From contig CAYFWF010000058.1 in assembly GCA_964346815.1 (NCBI GenBank), forward strand, positions 1 through 13,666: DNA of 13,666 bases. The letters run 5' to 3'. Origin of the DNA: CAYFWF01 sp964346815. GTDB lineage: Bacteria > Acidobacteriota > Aminicenantia > Aminicenantales > Aminicenantaceae. Of the stretch, positions 7,571 to 13,666 are shown piece by piece. Made by a program: the position numbers and the translations under genes. How positions within the stretch are numbered: the first letter of the stretch is position 1; each line of letters begins with the position of its first letter. The notes under the pieces were generated by a model that was given only the letters and a program-made list of their open reading frames with translations, made no database searches and was not told where the DNA came from.

Positions 7571-8500
7571 CTAAAACTCCCTGTTAAGGCTTTTTAGAAT
7601 TTCTCTGGCTAAAGAAGCTTTCTCATTTTCCGGATCCTTGCTTATGAACATCTCAAGCAACTCTTTTGCTCTTGCTATCTCATCAGCGCTTATGTAAAGA
7701 ATACCAAGCTGATAGTAGACATCAACATAATCTGGATCCTGAGAAAGCAATTTTTCGAAAACGACCCTGGCCTCTTCGCTCTTCCCAAGATTTATGAGAC
7801 AGACGGCATAGTTATAATGCGTTGTTGAGTCCTGGTCGTTGGAATCTATGGCTTTCCTGTAGAACTGGGCTGCTATCTCGAAATTTCCTTTTTTTGCCCA
7901 AAGGATGCCCAACCGAGTGTACGGCAGTATAAAATCGGTCTTGATCTCTGTTGCTTTCCGATAATCTTCTAGAGCTTCCTCGCTGTATCCCGATCTTTCA
8001 TAAGCAAGACCTCTGTAAAAATACGGCACAGGATTGAGCGGCGCCTGCTCGATGATTTTGCTTAATTTCGTGATGGCCTCCGCATACTTCCCTGCCGAAA
8101 TCAATTCCATACCGCTGGCTGCTGGCTCTGCTGAGGCAGGTTCATCAAGGCTTGAGTTCTCAGCGGATTCAATCTTCAATTCCAAACGGATGGTCTTCGC
8201 GAGAAAAACCCGAATCGAACCTCCCTGAGGGATGTAGCCCTCCTTTTCTAGGAGTATTTTGTATTTGCCGGGGATGAGGCCACTTTTGTGGAAATGGCCT
8301 CTCTTATCGGTTTTCAGTTCAAAGGCCAATTGGGTTTTTTCTGAAATCAGAGTGATTTTAACACCTTCAAGGAGCTGACCCGTTTTCAAATCCTTGACAA
8401 AGCCATCTACAGCCCCTGTAGTGTCAGCTTGAAGGCCGGGCAAAGCAAAAACTAGAGTAAGGAGAATTGCAGGCGAAAATATCTTTTTGATCGTATTCAT
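7571..8500 (-). CDS. Exported CarboxypepD_reg + TPR protein (minus-module copy)
   Basis: From ATG 8500 the protein has 309 residues. A longer frame to 8575 exists but would overlap the upstream gene and place the signal peptide internally. Residues 1-25 are a clear signal peptide (MNTIKKIFSPAILLTLVFAL, then PGLQAD). Residues 27-111 are a CarboxypepD_reg-like domain (TTGAVDGFVKDLKTGQLLEG ... GKYKILLEKEGY). A low-complexity linker rich in A, S and E covers 111-129. Residues 130-306 hold four to five TPRs. No catalytic motif is seen; a scaffold or adaptor role is inferred. It is paralogous to the protein at 4120-4980, sharing the same domain order and the RKATE[L/I]KTDF and REIL-x-SL blocks. It is last in the minus-strand unit, 23 bases after the GWxTD gene, so co-transcription is likely. 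Its stop codon is 7 bases from that of the converging sulfatase-fold gene. Confidence 0.88.
   Translation of the reverse strand: MNTIKKIFSPAILLTLVFALPGLQADTTGAVDGFVKDLKTGQLLEGVKITLISEKTQLAFELKTDKRGHFHKSGLIPGKYKILLEKEGYIPQGGSIRVFLAKTIRLELKIESAENSSLDEPASAEPAASGMELISAGKYAEAITKLSKIIEQAPLNPVPYFYRGLAYERSGYSEEALEDYRKATEIKTDFILPYTRLGILWAKKGNFEIAAQFYRKAIDSNDQDSTTHYNYAVCLINLGKSEEARVVFEKLLSQDPDYVDVYYQLGILYISADEIARAKELLEMFISKDPENEKASLAREILKSLNREF
7589..7623 (+). terminator. Weak possible terminator for the plus module
   Basis: GCTTTTTAG (7589-7597) can pair with CTAAAGAAGC (7609-7618) with one bulge and one G-U pair. The stem is followed by the pyrimidine-rich TTTCTCATTTTCC. It lies inside the last codons of the converging gene. 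The stem is AT-rich and the T-run is interrupted, so this is only a candidate. It is noted because no other place for plus-strand termination is visible. Confidence 0.2.
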
Positions 8501-8506
8501 GAAGAA

Positions 8507-8512
8507 CTCCTT
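8507..8512 (-). promoter_or_regulatory. Ribosome-binding site that decides the start at 8500
   Basis: AAGGAG on the minus strand lies 6 bases before the ATG at 8500. It favours this start over the upstream in-frame ATG at 8575, which lies inside the GWxTD gene and would give a non-secretory N-terminal extension. Confidence 0.75.
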
Positions 8513-8523
8513 TTCTCGTTCTT

Positions 8524-10455
8524 TTAAGGATTCTTTATGGTTGACTCCTTTTCCAGCTTCTTTGCTCTGTCCCAATACACTTTGGCTTTACTTCTTTCTC
8601 CCATCGTATGGTAAATGGCTCCCAGAATTTTGTTGACTTCGGCTGTATCTCCGTATTTCCGGATCTCTTCAAAGTAGATGGCAGCTCTGTCGAGTTTCTT
8701 TATTTCAAGCGATGCATTACCGAGCAGAAGCAGGACAGGATAGTTTTTTTCTATCGTGTCTCTTTCGAGAAGTTCAACCACTCTCGCATAATCCTTCTCG
8801 AAATAATGGGCGCGTGCTATCACAGGCAGCGTTGAATTATTCCATAGGTTTTCAGGAAGTTGTTGAAAGGACTCAAGGGCCTTCCCCGCTTGGCCACTGT
8901 TCAGATATTCCTGGCCGATGATGAAAGGCAGGCTTTCTTGAAAGGAGAGGGGCTCGACTCTCTCAAATTCGAGAGGCTTTGCCACTTCAAAAGACAACAC
9001 GGAAAAACTCCAACGAAAGACCTCAGCGCCGTTTCTTTTCACAATAAGATCATAGAAGCCAGGTTTAAAGCCTTCGAGCAGCTGCCGGAAAATCACTAAG
9101 CCTCCCTCTCTTGAGACGTTCTGAACTTTCTTCATTGGGCCTTCCCCGTTTTTTTTCATGAGAAAGATTTCAGGAGACTCATCAGAAAGGATCAGCCCTT
9201 CTATGGAATCTTTAAAGGAAAAGAGTGAGCGAGGGTCTAGAAGGACTTTGTAAGGATCAAGGCTAAACGGTATTATTGAGTCAGGTTTTGTTTCTTTGAC
9301 TTCGTAACCTACAACAATCGGCAGCGTATGATCGTTCACAACGACTTTCTGTTCATGCACGAAAAACTCTTCGCTGGTTTTGTTCGAGCAGGTCAGTCTG
9401 ATCTGGAATTCTCCTTCGATAACAGGAGCAAAGTCATTGAATATGAACTTTCTCTCGAGCATGGCCTTTTTCTTGGCCTCATCAAGTCTGAGGCGGATCT
9501 CATTTTCTCTCTGGTAGACTGTTTTCCCATTCTTGTCTTCAATCCGTAAATGAAAAACAAGCCAGGCTGTTTCATGACCATCATCGGTCTTAGAAGTCTG
9601 GATTCTATCCGGCATGAGCGCGTAGTTGATAAATTTGACTCCTTGACGTTCTGTCAGAAAAATCATTGCCTTCCCTAGTATCTGCTTTGTCGAATAGCTG
9701 ACATCGACAGTGCCAGCGGGATAGCCGAAATTCTTAAGATAGTGTTTCTCCACTTCTTTCTCAGGGAGGGTGTGGATTTGTCCGATCACACGCACCGAGG
9801 AATTGATTCCGCCCGCGAATGTAACACTGGCTTCATCGGGGATGACAGAAAGAGTCGCCCTTGCTAACTGCGGAAAACTCGATCGGATGATTTTGTAAGC
9901 TCTGATATTGGAGATTCTGTCTCGATTATAGCGTGTCGAGAGGATGTCAAGACTCGAGTGAGGTCCTGGGTAATAGAGCTTATAATCACCGATGTTGTCG
10001 CGTCTGTAGAAAAGCAGATACATCAAAGGTGGCAATCCGGAGCGGCCCTCAGCTCGATAGATCCACAGTTCACAATCGACAACCTTTTCTAATCCGGCAT
10101 AATTCTTTACTTCAACGGGTTTACCCATGATGAGATAGATACGCCCCTGATCAGAATGAGCTCCCCCCAAGCGAGTGTCTACATAACGCTTACGCAGGTA
10201 ATATTCGACCATAAACTCGTTTTCGGATGTCCCTGGAGTGTTATCCCGGACCTGCCAGAAGAGATTCCGAAATCTCTTTCTGTCCTCCTCTGTCGGAAGA
10301 TTCTTGAAAACTGAGCGCTCAGCTTCAGTCATTATCGGATCCACTTCCTCAAACCAAGCCTTCCAGAAATCGTCCAATTCTTGTGCTGCATTGAGAAAAT
10401 TTATTTGAAGTATCAGTAATAGAAGGAGCAAAATAGGATTTTTTTTAATAATCAT
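8524..10455 (-). CDS. Exported GWxTD-domain protein with C-terminal TPRs
   Basis: A 643-residue protein. Residues 1-23 are a signal peptide (IIKKN, then a run of leucines, ending NAA). Residues 28-180 match the GWxTD domain: W-x-x-W-x-x-x-V-x-P-I-M-T-x-x-E, FRNLFWQVRDNTPGTSENEF (62-81) and SDQGRIYLIMGKP (100-112). The name-giving G-W-x-T-D is degenerate here (G-A-H-S-D). The middle (about 200-500) looks beta-rich and I do not recognise it. Residues 508-635 look like TPR or TPR-like helices (LNSGQAGKALESF, ALGAIYH-type repeats). GWxTD proteins are exported proteins of unsettled function, common in Acidobacteriota and Bacteroidota. The ATG has no Shine-Dalgarno; the upstream bases are A/T-rich. 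The gene follows the sulfatase-fold gene by 191 bases and precedes the CarboxypepD_reg+TPR gene by 23 bases, on the same strand. Confidence 0.88.
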   Translation of the reverse strand: MIIKKNPILLLLLLILQINFLNAAQELDDFWKAWFEEVDPIMTEAERSVFKNLPTEEDRKRFRNLFWQVRDNTPGTSENEFMVEYYLRKRYVDTRLGGAHSDQGRIYLIMGKPVEVKNYAGLEKVVDCELWIYRAEGRSGLPPLMYLLFYRRDNIGDYKLYYPGPHSSLDILSTRYNRDRISNIRAYKIIRSSFPQLARATLSVIPDEASVTFAGGINSSVRVIGQIHTLPEKEVEKHYLKNFGYPAGTVDVSYSTKQILGKAMIFLTERQGVKFINYALMPDRIQTSKTDDGHETAWLVFHLRIEDKNGKTVYQRENEIRLRLDEAKKKAMLERKFIFNDFAPVIEGEFQIRLTCSNKTSEEFFVHEQKVVVNDHTLPIVVGYEVKETKPDSIIPFSLDPYKVLLDPRSLFSFKDSIEGLILSDESPEIFLMKKNGEGPMKKVQNVSREGGLVIFRQLLEGFKPGFYDLIVKRNGAEVFRWSFSVLSFEVAKPLEFERVEPLSFQESLPFIIGQEYLNSGQAGKALESFQQLPENLWNNSTLPVIARAHYFEKDYARVVELLERDTIEKNYPVLLLLGNASLEIKKLDRAAIYFEEIRKYGDTAEVNKILGAIYHTMGERSKAKVYWDRAKKLEKESTIKNP

Positions 10456-10646
10456 AATTTTACTTTAACAAAAAAAGCGCTTATCCGCATAGAAGAGCTG
10501 GAGGCATGCGCGACGATTTTGCCGATTTATTACCTTCCTCGTTTGTACATGTTCTTGAATCTGCGCTTTGTATAGATGACCTGCCCCCAATCATTGTACC
10601 ACCCCCAGAGTTAGAATCCCAGGCTCACATACGAAATCATACGAAA
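10456..10646. other. Spacer between the sulfatase-fold and GWxTD genes
   Basis: This 191-base gap lies inside the minus-strand module. I find no convincing ORF, no clear promoter and only a poor terminator-like end: GCGGATAAGCGC followed by seven T on the minus strand, at about 10468-10486, with a 3-base stem. Whether it breaks the operon cannot be decided from sequence. Confidence 0.35.
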
Positions 10647-10650
10647 TCAT
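10629..10650. repeat. Short 10-bp tandem repeat across the stop codon
   Basis: ATACGAAATC occurs twice in tandem, followed by AT (2.2 copies). On the minus strand this duplicates TGATTTCGTA, so the TGA stop of the sulfatase-fold gene (10647-10649) lies in the first copy read and is repeated 10 bases later in another frame. It is probably a replication-slippage duplication. Confidence 0.7.
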
Positions 10651-12770
10651 TTCCGGGCCTTTTCAAGGAGGGCTTTTATTTTTTCTCTCTCGACAGAAGG
10701 GATGAGATGGTCGTATTGTTCTTTATAGTTACTCAGCACGTCAAATGCCTTAGCCTTATCCCCAGTGTCCAGATAGACCTGGGCAAGATCGATAACAACC
10801 TGGCTAGAATCTGGAATCATTTCCAGAAATTTGCCCCAACAGTAGATAGCGCCTTCCAGATTTCCCTCTTGTCTGTATGCGAGACCTAAGCCCTTGTAAG
10901 GAGCTGCATACAGAGAATCGAGCTCTATGGCTTTTTTGTAGTATTTAAAGCATTGAGAAAAGACGACTGAATCATTCAATTGCAGACCATGCAAATAATA
11001 GGCATTGGCGAGGTTATTGTTCAGCCCTGGCAAATCATCATCGAGAGAAAGACCCATTTCGTAAGCTTTGATCGCCTCCTCAAAATTCCCTTTTCTGGCA
11101 TAGGCGACTCCGAGGTTGTTCCAAATTGCAGGGTCATATTCTGCTTCTCTGATCCTAATTTTTTCGAAACTGGTGATGACTTTGTCATACTTTTTGGCAG
11201 ATAGGAGCAACTCCATGTATTCGATGAATATTCCGTAGTTTGAGGGAAGGACACCGAGTCCTTGCTCTAGGATTGCAATCGCTTCCTTTGTGTTTCCTTT
11301 CTCATGATAGATAAGAGCGAGGCTTTTATACGCCAAATCCATATTGTTTCTTTCCTCTATGATTTTCCTCAATAGCTTGATTCCCTCATCACCTTTTCCT
11401 CCCTTATACAGCTCCCAAGCTTCCTCTGCCTTGTTGATATAGGGGAGGAGAATCTTTACGTCATCGTGGATGCCAAAATGCTTCTTTTTTATAACCCGGA
11501 CATAGGAGATATAACCCAGGCTTGCCAGCCTTTCCCGGGTTTTCCGGTCGACTTTTTGAGCCGCATCGATTTTCTCGGTCGGGATTAGATTATCCTTGAT
11601 TTTTTTGAGCTGGGATTTGAGTTCGGGTATTTTTTTTCGCTCAGCCAGGTTGTTGAGCTCATCGAAATCAAGCTCCAGATCATACAACTCAGGAATGGGA
11701 GAGTCGATGAATTTTTTCTGCTCGAAAATATAGCCCTCAATCGGAGCCCACCCCCGGCTGTAGTAAGGATATAAAGATTCGAAATAGACAGGTCTTTCAG
11801 GAAGTTTCTTTCCCTTCAAAGCAGGGAGGAGAGAGATTCCTTGGAGGAACGAAGGCTTCGCGATTCCCAGGACATCACATACGGTCGGGAATATATCGAT
11901 ATGACTGACATAATGCCCTGCACGATTCGGGCCGGTTTCCGGATAGGAAATGATGAGGGGAATCCAGATGGACGAGTTGTAAGCGAAAAAACCATGAGTT
12001 TTTTCACCGTGCTGACCCAATGATTCACCGTGGTCTCCCGTGAAGATGATGAGAGTCGAATCGAACAGGCTGTTCTCTTTCATATGATTAAGGAGCTTTC
12101 CCAAGGCTAAATCGACGTAGGCCACCTCCCCTTCATAGGGATGCTCTTTGTATTGAGTTTTGAATGGCTCCGGCGGATCATATGGGACATGCGGATCCCA
12201 ACAATGGATCCAGAGAAACCAAGGGGATTTTCGACCTTCCAGCCATTCCAGTGCCCCCTTGATCACATCTTCGGCACTTCTCTCTAAAGAGGCAAAAATT
12301 TTAGTGTGAGTACGGATGTAGTGATCATCGTAAGTATCGAAACCCTGGGCCAACCCGAACCTTGAATCGAGGGGATAAGCGCCCACGAACGCCCCTGTTG
12401 CATAACCACTGTTCCTGAGGTTTTCGGCTAAGCTCAATAACTTTTCGTTTACAACAAAATTTAGATTTTCATGAACGCCATGATAGTTAGGAGTTACGCC
12501 AAGGAGGATATTCGCATGAGATGGAAGAGTTGTGGAGGTGTTGGCAAAGGCTCTTTCAAAGAGCATCCCTCTATCCGCAAGGGCATCGATGTTTGGAGTT
12601 TTAGGATTTTGGCTGCCATAACAGCTCAGCCTGTCTGCTCTGAGTGTATCTATTGTGATGAGCAGGACATTGAGCTTGTTTTTAGCTTTTGGGTTGGGGC
12701 CCCCTAGAAATGCAGATGAAAAAACTCCCAAGACAAAACAGCTCAAGAGAAGAATCTTTCTCACAGGCAA
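10647..12770 (-). CDS. Secreted sulfatase-fold (alkaline phosphatase superfamily) + TPR protein
   Basis: The protein has 707 residues from a TTG at 12770; a GTG two codons later (12764) is an equally plausible start and gives MRKILLLSCF as the N-terminus. Residues 1-22 look like a cleavable signal peptide, unlike the membrane anchor of the paralogue at 5059-7563. The sulfatase-fold domain covers about 33-375: ITIDTLRADR (D41), STTLPSH (T81 at the nucleophile position), GDHGESLGQHG (D246, H247) with H259 downstream, and IDIFPTV. Threonine replaces the formylglycine cysteine or serine, and histidine replaces the usual arginine, so phosphodiesterase or phosphotransferase chemistry is more likely than sulfatase activity. 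Residues from about 445 to 705 carry five to seven TPRs. It opens the minus-strand module and is followed by the GWxTD and CarboxypepD_reg+TPR genes. A promoter lies at 12821-12849. Confidence 0.9.
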   Translation of the reverse strand: MPVRKILLLSCFVLGVFSSAFLGGPNPKAKNKLNVLLITIDTLRADRLSCYGSQNPKTPNIDALADRGMLFERAFANTSTTLPSHANILLGVTPNYHGVHENLNFVVNEKLLSLAENLRNSGYATGAFVGAYPLDSRFGLAQGFDTYDDHYIRTHTKIFASLERSAEDVIKGALEWLEGRKSPWFLWIHCWDPHVPYDPPEPFKTQYKEHPYEGEVAYVDLALGKLLNHMKENSLFDSTLIIFTGDHGESLGQHGEKTHGFFAYNSSIWIPLIISYPETGPNRAGHYVSHIDIFPTVCDVLGIAKPSFLQGISLLPALKGKKLPERPVYFESLYPYYSRGWAPIEGYIFEQKKFIDSPIPELYDLELDFDELNNLAERKKIPELKSQLKKIKDNLIPTEKIDAAQKVDRKTRERLASLGYISYVRVIKKKHFGIHDDVKILLPYINKAEEAWELYKGGKGDEGIKLLRKIIEERNNMDLAYKSLALIYHEKGNTKEAIAILEQGLGVLPSNYGIFIEYMELLLSAKKYDKVITSFEKIRIREAEYDPAIWNNLGVAYARKGNFEEAIKAYEMGLSLDDDLPGLNNNLANAYYLHGLQLNDSVVFSQCFKYYKKAIELDSLYAAPYKGLGLAYRQEGNLEGAIYCWGKFLEMIPDSSQVVIDLAQVYLDTGDKAKAFDVLSNYKEQYDHLIPSVEREKIKALLEKARK

Positions 12771-12820
12771 ACTCGACTTTTTTCTTTCTCCATCTCCAAC
12801 TTCATTCTACCTACAGAAAC

Positions 12821-12849
12821 ATAGTAACAAAAGGGATTGACTGTTGCAA
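12821..12849 (-). promoter_or_regulatory. Sigma-70-like promoter for the minus module
   Basis: On the minus strand, TTGCAA (12849-12844) and TACTAT (12826-12821) are separated by exactly 17 bases, with four of six matches in each box. Transcription would begin near 12814, about 45 bases before the start codon of the sulfatase-fold gene. The -35 box lies in the palindrome GTTGCAAC (12843-12850), next to a small hairpin (TGCTG/CAGCA, 12853-12865), which could be an operator. Confidence 0.5.
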
Positions 12850-12914
12850 CTCTGCTGTTTCAGCACTCAAAGAGCAACTTTTTTTCAGCGGTATGCAGTA
12901 TATGAAAAGCAAAA

Positions 12915-13666
12915 TTAACAGGGGTGTCTGAAATGCCGCCCGGCGTATTTTAATGATTTATCACCTTCTTCTATTCTTAAAAGCCGATTGTATTTGCATG
13001 TCCTTTCGCTTCTGGTCACACCAGTTTTTATCTGGCCTGAATTGATAGCCACGGCAAGGTCCGCCAGCCAGGTGTCTTCTGTCTCTCCGGACCTCTCTGA
13101 CACTTGAACTCCGAAATTGTTTCTGAAGGCAAGTTGTGCGGCATCAAGGGCTTCACTCAGTGTTCCTATCTGGTTAACTTTGAGGAGCACCGCATTTGCC
13201 GCACCTTCATCAATACCTCTCTTTATCCTTTCAGGATTTGTGGTGAAAAAATCATCTCCGATGATTTGGATGTCGAGAGCAGAAGTGAGTTTAGCATAGC
13301 CTTCATAATCATCTTCTTGAAGAGGATCTTCTATAGAAACGATGGGATAATCATTGACAAGTTCTATATAGTACTCAATAAACTCATCTGTAGTGATTTT
13401 CTTTCCCATGAATTTGTATTTCTCCTCTTGTCTATCATAAAAATGGGAAGCGGCCACATCCAGGGACATGACGAACTTATCCTGATAGCCGAGCTCTTCT
13501 ATAGCTTTCCACTCCGCATCCAGCGCTTTTCTAGGGTCATTCATGGCATGCGGAGTATAGCCTCCTTCCGCACCTACATTCAGAGAGTGACGGCCCCATT
13601 CCTTTTCGAGAATGTTGCCCAATTTGTAGTAGACTTCCATTCCAATCCGGATCGCTTCGGAAAAAC
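12915..13666 (-). CDS. eno: Enolase (phosphopyruvate hydratase), C-terminal fragment
   Basis: The frame is open to the right edge and encodes the last 249 residues; the visible N-terminal end, FSEAIRIGMEVYYKLG, is mid-domain in enolase. The barrel domain is clear. Metal ligands are present: the aspartate of SLDVAAS, the glutamate of SIEDPL and the aspartate of IGDDFF. The catalytic lysines in KVNQIG and GQIKTG and the glutamate of the G-x-EGG motif are also kept. The chain ends with KYNRLLRIEE and a short tail. Enolase converts 2-phosphoglycerate to phosphoenolpyruvate in glycolysis, in the cytoplasm. Two substitutions are unusual: the normal GDEGG reads GAEGG, and the normal SHRSGETED reads SERSGETED, replacing an active-site histidine with glutamate. 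It may be a divergent lineage-specific enolase or a paralogue. It is upstream of, and on the same strand as, the minus module, but 144 bases with a promoter separate them, so I see no functional link. Confidence 0.92.
   Translation of the reverse strand, partial: FSEAIRIGMEVYYKLGNILEKEWGRHSLNVGAEGGYTPHAMNDPRKALDAEWKAIEELGYQDKFVMSLDVAASHFYDRQEEKYKFMGKKITTDEFIEYYIELVNDYPIVSIEDPLQEDDYEGYAKLTSALDIQIIGDDFFTTNPERIKRGIDEGAANAVLLKVNQIGTLSEALDAAQLAFRNNFGVQVSERSGETEDTWLADLAVAINSGQIKTGVTRSERTCKYNRLLRIEEGDKSLKYAGRHFRHPC

Noticed and set aside
7564..7638. Direct repeat CCGGATCCT at 7564 and 7630, and frequent GGATCC in the window
   Set aside because: Short partly palindromic matches without other signs of an attachment site or mobile element; treated as chance.
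8501..8575. Start of the second CarboxypepD_reg+TPR gene at ATG 8575
   Set aside because: It would overlap the GWxTD gene by 52 bases and bury the signal peptide; ATG 8500 has AAGGAG upstream.
10506..10889. Plus-strand ORF of 127 codons overlapping the end of the sulfatase-fold gene
   Set aside because: Most of it is antisense to TPR coding sequence, it has no ribosome site and no domain.
12740..12770. Lipoprotein signal in the secreted sulfatase-fold enzyme (LLSC)
   Set aside because: The cysteine is too close to the N-terminus, with almost no hydrophobic core before it; an ordinary signal peptide fits better.
12791..12914. Intrinsic terminator for the enolase gene
   Set aside because: Hairpins exist but none is followed by a U-run on the minus strand.

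Overview
The window looks like chromosomal DNA from a Gram-negative, outer-membrane-bearing bacterium. I see an Oar-like TonB-dependent receptor, secreted carboxypeptidase-regulatory-like domains, GWxTD and TPR proteins, and sulfatase-fold proteins fused to TPRs. This mix is typical of the Acidobacteriota / Candidatus Aminicenantes (OP8) gene repertoire. The taxonomic guess is from recalled gene content, not a search. There are no tRNA or rRNA genes, CRISPR arrays or insertion sequences.

Layout. (1) 1-394, minus: N-terminal part of a secreted Asp-box/BNR beta-propeller protein that runs off the left edge. (2) 395-632: spacer with a strong minus-strand terminator at its right end. (3) 633-3371, minus: a 912-residue Oar-like TonB-dependent receptor. 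(4) 3372-4119: a 748-base AT-rich divergent spacer holding a promoter for the plus-strand genes and a nested inverted repeat. (5) 4120-7563, plus: a secreted CarboxypepD_reg+TPR protein followed by a membrane-anchored sulfatase-fold+TPR protein. (6) 12770-7571, minus: a second sulfatase-fold+TPR protein, then a GWxTD+TPR protein, then a second CarboxypepD_reg+TPR protein. (7) 12915-13666, minus: the C-terminal part of an enolase that runs off the right edge.

The centre, 4120-12770, is the interesting part. Five consecutive genes all carry C-terminal TPR arrays and export signals. They form two facing modules built from the same parts: a CarboxypepD_reg+TPR protein and a sulfatase-fold+TPR protein, with a GWxTD+TPR protein added to the minus module. 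The modules converge with only 7 bases between stop codons. Both sulfatase-fold enzymes have Thr-Leu-Pro-Ser-His where true sulfatases have Cys/Ser-x-Pro-x-Arg. They therefore lack the formylglycine precursor, and a phosphodiesterase or phosphotransferase-like chemistry is more likely than sulfate ester hydrolysis.

Inference: the modules could encode two related periplasmic assemblies held together by TPRs, with one enzyme tethered to the inner membrane and the other soluble. A link to the neighbouring receptor is suggested only by proximity and by the shared CarboxypepD_reg domain. I cannot name the substrate.
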